This document shows positions 55,336-63,644 of a stretch of 64,000 bases of DNA, in pieces. Location: NCBI GenBank assembly GCA_037200975.1, contig JBBCGI010000001.1, positions 4,547,716 through 4,611,715 on the forward strand. The letters run 5' to 3'. The first letter of the stretch is position 1. Each line of letters starts with the position of its first letter. This DNA comes from Pseudomonadota bacterium (lineage in GTDB: Bacteria; Pseudomonadota; Gammaproteobacteria; Steroidobacterales; Steroidobacteraceae). The position numbers were made by a program, and so were the translations under genes. The notes under the pieces were generated by a model. It ran no database searches. It worked only from the letters and a program-made list of their open reading frames with translations, and was not told the origin of the DNA.

Positions 55336-56301
55336 TCAGGCCGCCGCGGCTTGCTCCCGGCGATATTCACGCGGGGTCGCGCCGTACTTGGCGCGGAACA
55401 CGCGCCCGAAATGCGTCGGGCTGTTGAAGCCGTAGTCGAAGGCGATTGCGGTGACCGTGCGGCCGCGCTGCGAAGGCGACAGCAGCGCGCGCGAACACGC
55501 CTCGAGCCGGCGGCGCAGGATGTAGCGCGCTACGGTCTCGTCCTGATCGCTGAACAGGTGATGCAGGTAACGCGTGGTCATCTTGCAGGCATCGGCGATG
55601 CGGGTCGGCGTGAGCTCCGGATCGTTGAGATGCGCTTCGATGAAATTGATGATGCGGATGCGATGCGCGGTGGCCAGCGAGGAACGATCCGAGCGCGACT
55701 GCGGGAGATCGGCATAGGCCGCGGCCACGAGGTCGAGGATGGCATTGTTGACGCGTGCCGCGGTCGGCATGTCGAGGTTCTTCTGGTATTCGAACCAGAA
55801 ATTGCGCAGGAAGCGCGACAGCAGGGCGCACACGCCGCCGGCCGCGGGCATCGGGATCGCCACCAGGCATTCGGGGCAGGCGATGTGGCGACGCAGGATG
55901 GCGTCCGGGATGCCGAGCACCAGCATGCGATTGGCGCCACCGAAGGCGATTTCGTAGTGGCGCGTGCTGTCGCAGAGCGTGAAATCCCCGGCCCGCAGGG
56001 TGGCCTCGCGGCCGTCTTGGCGGCTGATGCTTTCGCCTTCCATCTGCAGGTGCAGGAAGAACAGCGAGCTCCTGGTGCGAGCGACGTGGGCACGCGAGTG
56101 CCGCACGATCTGCGCGTCGGAGTACACCTCGGCGAGCGTCAGCTCCCCGATGGCCGCGCGCGAGATGCTGCCGTTGAAAGTGCGGATGTCGACCGGATCG
56201 GATACCAGCGGCGAGAAGCTCTCGCAGGCCCGTTCGTTCCAGTACGTGAGTTTGCGACGCGGATCCAGCCCGAACGTCGAAAATGATTCCACTGCTGCCA
56301 T
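55336..56301 (-). CDS. AraC-family transcriptional activator
   Basis: A 321-residue AraC/XylS protein, start at 56301. The N-terminal two-thirds is a cupin-type AraC-binding-like domain (ARTRSSLFFLHLQMEGES, RAGDFTLCDSTRHYEI) as in FeaR/NphR regulators of aromatic catabolism. The C-terminal double HTH runs RIADACKMTTRYLHHLF and TAIAFDYGFNSPTHFGRVF plus YGATPREYRRE. It is divergent from the MarR gene across a 120-nt AT-richer gap that holds ATAGCTAT (56351) and a GATAGCT/AGCTATC pair (56350, 56389). It probably activates one of the neighbouring catabolic genes. Confidence 0.93.
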   Translation of the reverse strand: MAAVESFSTFGLDPRRKLTYWNERACESFSPLVSDPVDIRTFNGSISRAAIGELTLAEVYSDAQIVRHSRAHVARTRSSLFFLHLQMEGESISRQDGREATLRAGDFTLCDSTRHYEIAFGGANRMLVLGIPDAILRRHIACPECLVAIPMPAAGGVCALLSRFLRNFWFEYQKNLDMPTAARVNNAILDLVAAAYADLPQSRSDRSSLATAHRIRIINFIEAHLNDPELTPTRIADACKMTTRYLHHLFSDQDETVARYILRRRLEACSRALLSPSQRGRTVTAIAFDYGFNSPTHFGRVFRAKYGATPREYRREQAAAA

Positions 56302-56421
56302 GACTCCCTCCCCCGAGGCGCCCGACTTTGGACGGCGATAGTTATACGGGATAGCTATTTGCAGTAACCAATTCGTAGTTCTGATACGAGCTATCGATAA
56401 ATCCTTTCCCTCCGGGTTGAG

Positions 56422-56901
56422 ATGAAAGCGGGCGCCCGGATGCAGCATGGCTCTGCAGAGGAGGGGGACGCGGTGGTTCGAACGGCGCCGTTGAGGGAAT
56501 TGATCGGCTACGCACTGCGCCGCGCGCAGGGCGCCGTCTATTCCAACCTGAGTGACGCGCTGGCCCCGCTCGAGCTTCGGCCGGTGCAGCTGACGCTGCT
56601 GCTCATGGTCGAGGAGAACCCGGGCGCGAGCCAGTCCGGCGTCTGCGAGGCCCTGGGTATCCAGAAGACCAACACGGTCGCGACGATGGGGGACCTCGAA
56701 CGGCGCGGCTTCATCGTGCGCAAGAAGTCCTCGAGCGATGCCCGCAGCTACCAGCTGTATCTGACCGCGAAGGGCAAACGCCTCATGCAACGCGCCGGCG
56801 AAGTCCACGCCACCCACGAGCAACGGCTCATCGATCGCATCGGCCTCGACGGCCGCGATCAACTGCTGCGACTTTTGAGTAAGCTGACCGACATCAAATG
56901 A
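56422..56901 (+). CDS. MarR-family transcriptional regulator
   Basis: A 159-residue winged-HTH regulator. The MarR core is visible: RPVQLTLLLMVEENPGASQS, the recognition helix region ALGIQKTNTVATMGDLERRG and the wing SSDARSYQLYLTAKGKRLM. The start at 56422 lies 120 nt from the divergent AraC gene. Its stop overlaps the start of the beta-oxidation fusion gene, so it is cotranscribed with the genes it likely controls. Such MarR proteins often sense aryl-CoA thioesters. Confidence 0.92.
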   Translation: MKAGARMQHGSAEEGDAVVRTAPLRELIGYALRRAQGAVYSNLSDALAPLELRPVQLTLLLMVEENPGASQSGVCEALGIQKTNTVATMGDLERRGFIVRKKSSSDARSYQLYLTAKGKRLMQRAGEVHATHEQRLIDRIGLDGRDQLLRLLSKLTDIK

Positions 56902-59018
56902 CCCGACCCATCGTTGAGCTGCAACGCCACGGCGAAATTCTCGTCCTCGTGGTGGATAACCCGCCTGTCAATACGATTACCGCCGCCGCGCGCGCCGGGA
57001 TGTCGGAGGCGCTCGATCACGCCATCGCGGACCACACCGCCCGCGCGCTCATCCTGCGTTGCGAAGGCAACAACTTCTTCACGGGCGCGGACATCAACGA
57101 GTTTTCCGGGCCGCCGAAGGAGGCCGAATATCGCGCGCTGTGGGCGAAGTTCGAGGGCATGAAGATTCCCGTGATTGCCGCGATGCACGGTTCGGCCATT
57201 GGCGGTGGACTCGAGATCGCGTTGGCCTGCCACTATCGCATCGCAACACCGACGGCGAAATTCATGCTGCCCGAGGTCACGCTGGGCATCATTCCGGGCG
57301 CGGGCGGCACACAGCGGCTGCCGCGCCTGTTAGGGCTGGACAACGCGCTGCGCATGATCTTTGACGCCAAGCCGGTCGATGCGCTGGCGGCGAAGAAGCT
57401 CGGCCTCATCGACGCGATCATCGAAGGTGATTTCGTCGCGGGTGCGCTCGCGTATGCGCAGCAGCTGATAACGCTGAGCCGCGGGCCGCGCCGCACGTCC
57501 GAGCGCACCGTCGATCCCGGTAGTTTGACGCTGGAGCTGATGGCGAAATGGCAGGCAGAAGCGGCACGGATGTATCCGAACCGCAGCGCCGCGCTGACCG
57601 CCATCGAATCCGTGGCGGCCAGCGCGCGTCTGCCGTTCGACGAAGGCCTGTTGTTCGAAGAGAAACTCGCGAACCAGACCAAGACCACGGTCGAGGCAAG
57701 GGGCGCGATCCACGTGTTCTTCGCCGAACGCGAGAGCCGCAAAGTCGACGGTTTGCCGCCGGGCGAGGCGCGCAAGATCAAGAGCGCGGGTGTGATCGGC
57801 GCGGGCACGATGGGCGGCGGCATCTCGATTGCATTCGCCAATGCCGGCGTGCCGGTGACGCTGCTCGATGCGAACCAGGCCGGGCTCGACAAGGGCCTGG
57901 CGACGATCGATGCAACCTTCGAAAGCATGGTGAAACGCGGCCGCATCGATGCCGCCGAGAAGGCGCGACGCCTGGCGTTCATCACGCCGGCGCTGCGGTA
58001 TGAGGACCTCGCGGGCTGCGATGTCGTCATCGAGGCCGTGTTCGAGGACATGAGTCTCAAGAAGCAGGTGTTCGCGCAGCTCGAGCAGGTTGCCAAGCCC
58101 GGTGCGCTGCTCGCGTCCAACACCTCGACGCTCGATGTGGATGAACTGGCGGCTTCGACCCTGCGTCCACAGGACGTCATCGGGCTGCATTTTTTCTCGC
58201 CCGCCAACGTGATGCCGCTGCTGGAGGTCGTGCGGCCCGCGGCCACATCGCCGACCGCGATCCGCACGGCGATGGACCTCGCCAAACTGCTGCGCAAGAC
58301 GCCGGTGCTGGCACGGGTGTGTTACGGCTTCATCGGCAATCGCATGATGGAAGGGTATGCGCGCGAGGCGCAGCGCCTCACGCTCGAGGGCGCGACGCCG
58401 CGCCGCGTCGATACCGTGCTCGAAGGTTTCGGCATGGCCATGGGCATCCTTGCCGTGTTCGACATGGCGGGCGTGGACGTCGGCGTGAACGTGCATCGCG
58501 TGAATGCCGCGCGGTATCCGCCGGACCCGAGTTATTACCAGGCCGACATCGCGCTGCACTCGGCGGGGCGGTTGGGTCAGAAGACCGGCAAGGGTTACTA
58601 CCGGTACGAGAAGGGCGATCGCACGCGCCACGATGACCCGGAGGCGCTGGCGCTGATCGCGGCGAAGGCTGCGGAGCTCGGCGTGTTGCCGCGTGCACAT
58701 ACCGATGCGGAGATCCTCGAGCGCTGCCTCTATCCGCTGCTGAACGAGGGGCTGCGCATTCTCGACGAGGGCATCGCGCAGCGCGCCGGCGACGTGGACG
58801 TGGTGTGGTGTGCGGGATATGGCTTCCCGCGTTATCGCGGCGGACCGATGTTCTACGCCGATACGCTCGGCCTGCCGGTGTTGCTGGCGGGCATGGAGAA
58901 ATACCGCGCGTTGTTCGGACCGATGCACTGGGAGCCGGCGCCTTTGCTCGTGCGCCTGGTGCGCGAAGGCCGTACTCTTGCCGCCTGGGACAAAGAGCGC
59001 CGCGGAGCTGCATCTTGA
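56898..59018 (+). CDS. Fused enoyl-CoA hydratase / 3-hydroxyacyl-CoA dehydrogenase (FadB/FadJ-like)
   Basis: A 706-residue bifunctional beta-oxidation enzyme. The N-terminal ~190 residues are a crotonase domain (ADINEFSG, GSAIGGGLEIALACHYRI, LPEVTLGIIPGAGGTQRLPR, with the catalytic Glu in PEVTLG). A 3-hydroxyacyl-CoA dehydrogenase domain follows (VIGAGTMGGGISIAFANAG, ASNTSTLDVDEL, GLHFFSPANVM with the catalytic His, then a C-terminal FIGNRMMEGY). It converts trans-enoyl-CoA to 3-oxoacyl-CoA. The start at 56898 overlaps the MarR stop and the downstream amidohydrolase start overlaps its own stop (TTGA). Confidence 0.94.
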   Translation: MTRPIVELQRHGEILVLVVDNPPVNTITAAARAGMSEALDHAIADHTARALILRCEGNNFFTGADINEFSGPPKEAEYRALWAKFEGMKIPVIAAMHGSAIGGGLEIALACHYRIATPTAKFMLPEVTLGIIPGAGGTQRLPRLLGLDNALRMIFDAKPVDALAAKKLGLIDAIIEGDFVAGALAYAQQLITLSRGPRRTSERTVDPGSLTLELMAKWQAEAARMYPNRSAALTAIESVAASARLPFDEGLLFEEKLANQTKTTVEARGAIHVFFAERESRKVDGLPPGEARKIKSAGVIGAGTMGGGISIAFANAGVPVTLLDANQAGLDKGLATIDATFESMVKRGRIDAAEKARRLAFITPALRYEDLAGCDVVIEAVFEDMSLKKQVFAQLEQVAKPGALLASNTSTLDVDELAASTLRPQDVIGLHFFSPANVMPLLEVVRPAATSPTAIRTAMDLAKLLRKTPVLARVCYGFIGNRMMEGYAREAQRLTLEGATPRRVDTVLEGFGMAMGILAVFDMAGVDVGVNVHRVNAARYPPDPSYYQADIALHSAGRLGQKTGKGYYRYEKGDRTRHDDPEALALIAAKAAELGVLPRAHTDAEILERCLYPLLNEGLRILDEGIAQRAGDVDVVWCAGYGFPRYRGGPMFYADTLGLPVLLAGMEKYRALFGPMHWEPAPLLVRLVREGRTLAAWDKERRGAAS

Positions 59019-59878
59019 ATGTAAAAGATCTGATTGCGATCGACGTGCATACACACGCCGAGGTGTCCTGCCGGCAGGAGCCGGATGAGGCGCAGCAGCC
59101 CTACGACGACGCCGCGGCCAAATATTTCAAGGCCGACAAGCGCAAGACCATTCCCGAAACCATCGCCTACTATCGCGAGCGCAAGATCGGGTTCGTGATG
59201 TTCACGGTCGATTCGGAATTCGAGATGGGCGTGCGGCGCATTCCGAACCAGGAAGTGATCGACGCGGCGCGCGAGAACTCCGACATCATGCTGGCGTTCG
59301 CCAGCATCGATCCGCACAAGGGCAAGATGGGCGCGCGCGAGGCGCGGCGCCTGATCGAAGAGGGCGGCGTACGCGGGTTCAAGTTTCATCCCACCTGCCA
59401 GGGATTTTTTCCGAACGATCGCATGGCGTACAAGCTGTATGAGGTGATTGCGGAGGCAAAACTGCCGGCGATCTTCCACAGCGGGCATTCCGGGATCGGC
59501 ACCGGCATGCCGGGCGGCGGCGGGTTGAAGCTCAAGTTCTCGAACCCGATGCACGTCGATGACGTGGCGGCGGATTTTCCGGATATGACGGTGATCATCG
59601 CGCACCCGTCGTGGCCCTGGCAGGACGAGGCGCTGTCGGTGTGCCTGCACAAGCCGAACGTGTACATCGATCTGTCGGGCTGGTCGCCGAAGTATTTTTC
59701 ACCCGAGCTGATCCGCTACGCGAACTCGCAGCTCAAGCACAAGATGTTGTTCGGCTCGGATTTCCCGCTGATCACACCCGACCGCTGGATGAAGGATTTC
59801 GCCGACGCCGGCTTCAAGCCCGAAGTGCAGCCCCTGATCTTGAAAGAGAACGCGATCCGCGCGCTGAAGCTGGGGTAA
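59015..59878 (+). CDS. Amidohydrolase_2 family protein
   Basis: A 287-residue metal-dependent amidohydrolase. It starts at a TTG (59015) inside the stop of the fadB-like gene, giving M/L-NVKDLIAIDVHTHAEVS. The D-x-H-T-H metal motif is at once recognisable. Later ligands are GFKFHPTCQGF, AIFHSGHSG, VIIAHPSWPW and the catalytic Asp in LFGSDFPL. It belongs to the same broad ACMSD-like branch as the gene at 52674 but is much shorter and diverged. Its TAA stop is the first three bases of a REP unit. Confidence 0.88.
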   Translation: MNVKDLIAIDVHTHAEVSCRQEPDEAQQPYDDAAAKYFKADKRKTIPETIAYYRERKIGFVMFTVDSEFEMGVRRIPNQEVIDAARENSDIMLAFASIDPHKGKMGAREARRLIEEGGVRGFKFHPTCQGFFPNDRMAYKLYEVIAEAKLPAIFHSGHSGIGTGMPGGGGLKLKFSNPMHVDDVAADFPDMTVIIAHPSWPWQDEALSVCLHKPNVYIDLSGWSPKYFSPELIRYANSQLKHKMLFGSDFPLITPDRWMKDFADAGFKPEVQPLILKENAIRALKLG

Positions 59879-59900
59879 GTCGGTGCCGGGTCGGACTTAG
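59876..59900 (+). repeat. REP unit, left of RAYT
   Basis: The 25-nt unit starts TAAGTCGGTGCCGGGTCG and ends GACTTAG. TAAGTC and GACTTA pair as a 6-bp stem around a 12-nt loop. TAA is the stop of the amidohydrolase. The same unit occurs exactly at 63538 and, inverted, at 63616. Confidence 0.9.
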
Positions 59901-59906
59901 AGACTT

Positions 59907-60782
59907 CTAGCGCTCAGCACGCAGACGAAGTGCCCTGGCTATCGTTTTCGGATCGCAATTCATGGCGCGAGCGATGCCAGTCAAAGTCGCAAGGCCTCGC
60001 GTTATTGCCTCACTCGCGATCCAGGCCCTGACTTGCGCAACGCGCGCATTGCGTCGACCGGACTCAACCTCTTCACGACGCATCCCATGGCGCTTGCATC
60101 CTTCGGCTATCAGCAAATCCAGAGTGTTGTTCGTCGCAGATTTCTGCATTTGCTGCGTCATGCGCGCCGTGAAGCCTTCACCGCCGAGAATGTGAGGGCA
60201 ATCCGCTTGAATCGCATCGAACGGCGAGGGAACAGCATCCGCATCGCAATCGACAAAATCACGATACGCCTTGATCGCCTTCGCGCGATCCGCGGAGAAC
60301 ATCTGCAAGGCGAAATCCGTGGCCACCCATCGATCGACATTCAATCCGCGATAGGCGTGATGGCTCGACCAACGATAGAGCGACACCTCGGGTACGAGCT
60401 TGGCGCGGACCGGATTCAGATGGATGTACCGGATCAGTTCGAGAAGATAAGTGTCTGTGTCGACCAGCACGGCGTGATACCGTTTTTCGAACAGGTGTCC
60501 CGTGGTGTCACGGTTGGCCTGAAAGGTACGAGCGTAGCCCGAAGCGATGCGGCGGATCAGGTTCGCGAGCGGGTCCGCGCCGATCTGGACGAGCATGTGC
60601 AGATGGTTCGTCATCCAGCAATAGGCGTGGATTCGCGCGCCATGAGTCGCCAAGGCGAGCTCCACGATGGTATTCAGCAGCAGCCGATCTGACTCGACGA
60701 CGAAAATGGCCTCGCGATGATTGCCGCGCAGCGTGATGTGATAGAACCCGCCGGGAACATGGATTCTGGGAGCCCGTGGCAT
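59907..60782 (-). CDS. REP-associated tyrosine transposase (RAYT, Y1/IS200-like)
   Basis: A 291-residue single-strand DNA transposase of the HUH family. The opening VPGGFYHITLRGN is the RAYT hallmark. The HUH metal motif is H60-L-H62 in WMTNHLHMLV, the catalytic Tyr is probably Y83 in IASGYARTFQ, and HLFEKRYHAVLV plus RYIHLNPVRAKLV complete the Y1_Tnp fold. A C-terminal HTH-like extension (LTGIARAMNCDPKTIARALR) may bind the REP hairpins. The frame is intact. Its own stop, TAG at 59909-59907, lies in the tail of the left REP. Confidence 0.94.
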   Translation of the reverse strand: MPRAPRIHVPGGFYHITLRGNHREAIFVVESDRLLLNTIVELALATHGARIHAYCWMTNHLHMLVQIGADPLANLIRRIASGYARTFQANRDTTGHLFEKRYHAVLVDTDTYLLELIRYIHLNPVRAKLVPEVSLYRWSSHHAYRGLNVDRWVATDFALQMFSADRAKAIKAYRDFVDCDADAVPSPFDAIQADCPHILGGEGFTARMTQQMQKSATNNTLDLLIAEGCKRHGMRREEVESGRRNARVAQVRAWIASEAITRGLATLTGIARAMNCDPKTIARALRLRAER

Positions 60783-60870
60783 TCGCTTCTCTCATGGCCT
60801 GAGCGGCAGCATGGGAGGCGCGGGTGATCACTGGAATGTTCGAATCCGGCGATTTGCCTGCGAAAGTCAG

Positions 60871-60895
60871 CTAAGTCTCACCCGGCACCGACTTA
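60871..60895 (-). repeat. REP unit, right of RAYT (inverted)
   Basis: Reverse complement of the left REP with two changes in the loop end (GA for CG). Read on the minus strand it begins with TAA, which is the stop codon of the MFS gene at 60893, and ends with TAG. Confidence 0.9.
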
Positions 60896-62218
60896 CGACA
60901 CCGACCTGGCCTCCGACGTGCTCTCGAACTTCACGAAGAGCAGAGCGATCGCACCGATCAACGACCCGCAACCCATCACGATCGAGACCGTCTGCAGCGA
61001 CATCCCCTGGCCAAATAGATAGCCGGCGAGGATCGGCGCCAGCGCCGCGCCACCGCGTCCGGCGCCGATCACCACGCCGGTTCCAGTGGCGCGTAGATGG
61101 GTCGGATACGCCAGCGCCAGCAACGTGTACAACCCGACGATGCCGGCATTCGTGAAGAACCCGCACACCGCGACGATCGCCTTGAGCTCCGCGAGATTGC
61201 TCTGGCCCGCGCCGAAGATCGACACCGATATCATCCCCAGCACCAGCACGCCGCTCGTGAGCCAGATGAGATTCATGCGCAGCGAAAGCAGGCCGAGCAC
61301 CGCGCCGCCACTCGCCCCGCCCACACTCGCCCAGAACAGGACGTCCGCGATCGAGGAAGGCGAATAACCGAGCTGCGTGACGATCGGCGCCACCCACTTG
61401 AGCAGGTAGTAGAACGTCGTGATGTGCGCGAAATACGCGAACACGAGCAGCAGCGTCAGCAATAGATAGGGCTGCCTGAATACGCTCGCGAGTGGCGCCT
61501 TCGGCGGCGCGGCGCCCAACGGCGGCAGTGCATCGATGGCGCGGCGTCCCATGCGGCGCAGCGACGCATTGATGCGCGCCAGCGCATTCGCCGGCTGCTT
61601 GCGGCACAACCACGACACCGACTCCGGCATGCAGAACCAGACGACCGGAATCATCGCCGCGGTGGCTCCCGCGCCGAGCTCGAATACGACACGCCAGCTG
61701 TGCGTCTTCAACAGCGGCGAGATGATGAATGCGGCCAGGATGTTTCCCAGCGGGTAACCGATGGTCATCAGCGCGATCCAGAATTTGCGCATGCGGTCAT
61801 TGGAGAACTCCGCGGCGGTGGCGTTGATCGCGGCCAGCATTCCGCCGATCCCCAGGCCCGTGAAGAAGCGCCACATCGCAAGGTGCTCGCGGCTGTCGGC
61901 CAGCGAACAGAAATACATGCCCACCGACATGGCGACCAGGAACGTCAGGATGGCGCGGCGGCGGCCGATGTAGTCCGCCACGCCGCCGAGCAGGAACGAG
62001 CCCGCGGCCATGCCGAGCAGATCCATCGCCAGCACGACACCGAGTTCCTTCGAGGCCTTGAGGCCGAATTCCGCCATGATGCCCGGCGTTGCGAAACTGA
62101 TCGCGAGCAGGTCGAACCCGTCCAGCGCGTTCAGGAACACCGTGATGGTGCACACGATGATCTGCAGCGCGCTCATCGGTGAAGTGGCGAGTGCGCTGCG
62201 CGGATCGTTGTTCGTCAT
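60893..62218 (-). CDS. MFS transporter, aromatic-acid:H+ symporter type
   Basis: A 441-residue permease starting at 62218 (MTNNDPRSALA). The first helix has NALDGFDLLAISFATPGI, with the D-G-x-D signature of the AAHS family (PcaK, BenK), whose acidic residues take part in proton-coupled uptake. Loop 2-3 reads GGVADYIGRRRAIL (motif A). Substrates of this family are benzoate-like acids. It lies on the far side of the RAYT element, opposite to the amidohydrolase and fadB-like genes, and suits an aromatic-acid catabolic cluster. Its TAA stop is part of the right REP. Confidence 0.88.
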   Translation of the reverse strand: MTNNDPRSALATSPMSALQIIVCTITVFLNALDGFDLLAISFATPGIMAEFGLKASKELGVVLAMDLLGMAAGSFLLGGVADYIGRRRAILTFLVAMSVGMYFCSLADSREHLAMWRFFTGLGIGGMLAAINATAAEFSNDRMRKFWIALMTIGYPLGNILAAFIISPLLKTHSWRVVFELGAGATAAMIPVVWFCMPESVSWLCRKQPANALARINASLRRMGRRAIDALPPLGAAPPKAPLASVFRQPYLLLTLLLVFAYFAHITTFYYLLKWVAPIVTQLGYSPSSIADVLFWASVGGASGGAVLGLLSLRMNLIWLTSGVLVLGMISVSIFGAGQSNLAELKAIVAVCGFFTNAGIVGLYTLLALAYPTHLRATGTGVVIGAGRGGAALAPILAGYLFGQGMSLQTVSIVMGCGSLIGAIALLFVKFESTSEARSVS

Positions 62219-62439
62219 GAGGCTGGCATCCCCCGATACCGAAATGGCGCGGCGAGAATAGCATCGTGTTATGCGGTGGTTGGGCGTGGATGTTCGGGTT
62301 CGCTGTGGCGCGAATTGCATTGCGGTTGAAGTGGAGTCGTGTCGGCGCCGAGGGCCAAGAGTTGCTGGCCCGCGTCTTCCGAACTGCGCGAGGCATCGCT
62401 TGAGCAGTACCTCGTAAGTAACTGATTATCGGAGAGTGA

Positions 62440-63540
62440 ATGACTTCGTTTTTACCCTCGCGCGCCGATCACGTCGGCAGCTTCCTGCGTCCTGAATATC
62501 TGCTCGCCGCGCGCGAACAATTTCAGCGCAAGCAGATCGACGCGGCGAAGTTGCGCGCGGTCGAGGACCAGGCGATCGCCGAGGTCGTTCGCATGCAGGA
62601 AGACGTCGGCCTGCATGCGATCACCGACGGCGAATTCCGCCGCACGTATTTTCACATCGACTTCCTCAAACAACTCGACGGCGTGCAGTCGGACGATCCG
62701 AAAATCGTGATCAAGGCGGATGGTAGTGAGGAGCTCGCGCCGCCGGTAATGCGGGTCACCGCGAAGGTGCGTCATGCACGCGACATCCAGCGAGCGGATT
62801 TCGAGTTCCTCAAGCGACACACGCAGCGGACGCCGAAGGTGACGATTCCGTCGCCCACGATGCTGCATTTCCGCGGCGGTCGCGCCGGTATCAGCAAGGA
62901 GCATTATCCGGATCTCGAGCAGTTTTACGCCGACGTGGCGCAGGCGTATGGCGATGAGCTGCGTTCGCTCGCCAAGGCCGGCTGCACCTACGTGCAGATG
63001 GACGACACCAATCTCGCCTATCTATGCGACCCGAAGATGCGCGAGGCGGCGCGCGCACGCGGCGACGATCCGAACGAGCTGCCGCATCGCTACGCGACGT
63101 TCATCAATCGCGTGGTGGCGCAGAAGCCCGTGGGCATGATACTCGCGGTGCATCTATGCCGCGGCAATTTCAAGAGCACGCATGCGGCCGAGGGCGGGTA
63201 CGAGCCGGTCGCCGAGGCGCTGTTGTCGGAGATGAACGTGGATGCGTATTTCCTCGAATACGACGATGAGCGCAGTGGGGATTTCCGGCCCTTGCGATTC
63301 CTGCCGAAGGGGAAGGTCGTCGTGCTGGGTTTGATCACGACCAAGCTCGGCGCGCTCGAATCCAGGGACGACATCAAGCGTCGCATCGACGAGGCGGCGA
63401 AGTATGCGCCGCTCGAGCAGCTGGCCTTGTCACCGCAGTGCGGCTTCTCCAGCAGCTTTCACGGCAACGACATCCAGATGAGCCAGCAGACGGAGAAGCT
63501 CAAGCTGGTGGTGGATATCGCCCGCGAGGTGTGGGGATAA
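62440..63540 (+). CDS. MetE C-terminal-like zinc methyltransferase
   Basis: A 366-residue protein of the cobalamin-independent methionine synthase (C-terminal barrel) superfamily. SRADHVGSFLRP opens as in these proteins. Zinc ligands are placeable: H238 and C240 (HLCRGNF), E273 (FLEYDDE) and C334 (SPQCGFSS). Short MetE-like proteins transfer methyl or alkyl groups to thiols, but not always to homocysteine; some act on other carbon skeletons. The N-terminal folate-binding half of true MetE is missing. The start at 62440 follows GGAGAG. The last codon and TAA enter a long palindrome. Confidence 0.85.
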   Translation: MTSFLPSRADHVGSFLRPEYLLAAREQFQRKQIDAAKLRAVEDQAIAEVVRMQEDVGLHAITDGEFRRTYFHIDFLKQLDGVQSDDPKIVIKADGSEELAPPVMRVTAKVRHARDIQRADFEFLKRHTQRTPKVTIPSPTMLHFRGGRAGISKEHYPDLEQFYADVAQAYGDELRSLAKAGCTYVQMDDTNLAYLCDPKMREAARARGDDPNELPHRYATFINRVVAQKPVGMILAVHLCRGNFKSTHAAEGGYEPVAEALLSEMNVDAYFLEYDDERSGDFRPLRFLPKGKVVVLGLITTKLGALESRDDIKRRIDEAAKYAPLEQLALSPQCGFSSSFHGNDIQMSQQTEKLKLVVDIAREVWG

Positions 63541-63644
63541 GTCGGTGCCGGGTCGGACTTAGGAAAATTGGCGCATGAGCCCTCGTTTCGGCTAACGTGC
63601 CTCCGGCCAATTTTCCTAAGTCCGACCCGGCACCGACTTATCCC
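63534..63644. repeat. Long perfect REP palindrome between MetE-like and VOC genes
   Basis: Two 38-nt arms (63534-63571 and 63607-63644) are exact inverse copies around a 35-nt spacer. Each arm contains the full 25-nt REP (63538-63562 plus, 63616-63640 minus), identical to the one left of the RAYT. The TAA stop of the MetE-like gene starts the first REP. The ATG of the VOC gene immediately follows the second arm, so no Shine-Dalgarno sequence lies outside the palindrome. Confidence 0.93.

Larger units (their letters stand above)
59876..60895. mobile_element. RAYT transposase bracketed by inverted REP units
   Basis: A 1-kb unit: a 25-nt REP at 59876-59900, a minus-strand REP-associated tyrosine transposase gene, and an inverted, two-mismatch copy of the REP at 60871-60895. 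This arrangement (RAYT flanked by REPs) is the usual genomic form of these domesticated IS200/IS605-like transposases. Both outer ends coincide with the TAA stops of the flanking genes, so nothing is interrupted. Confidence 0.85.

Noticed and set aside
6731-57328. TTA leucine codons often in the context TTGTTAG
   Set aside because: Seen at several genes (for example 6731, 13714, 22444, 23141, 27384, 28567), but TTA also occurs in other contexts, and here the phase is always the same, so simple codon-pair bias explains it.
62219-62439. Cobalamin or SAM riboswitch before the MetE-like gene
   Set aside because: No B12-box-like sequence, no paired core and no terminator were found in the 221-nt leader.
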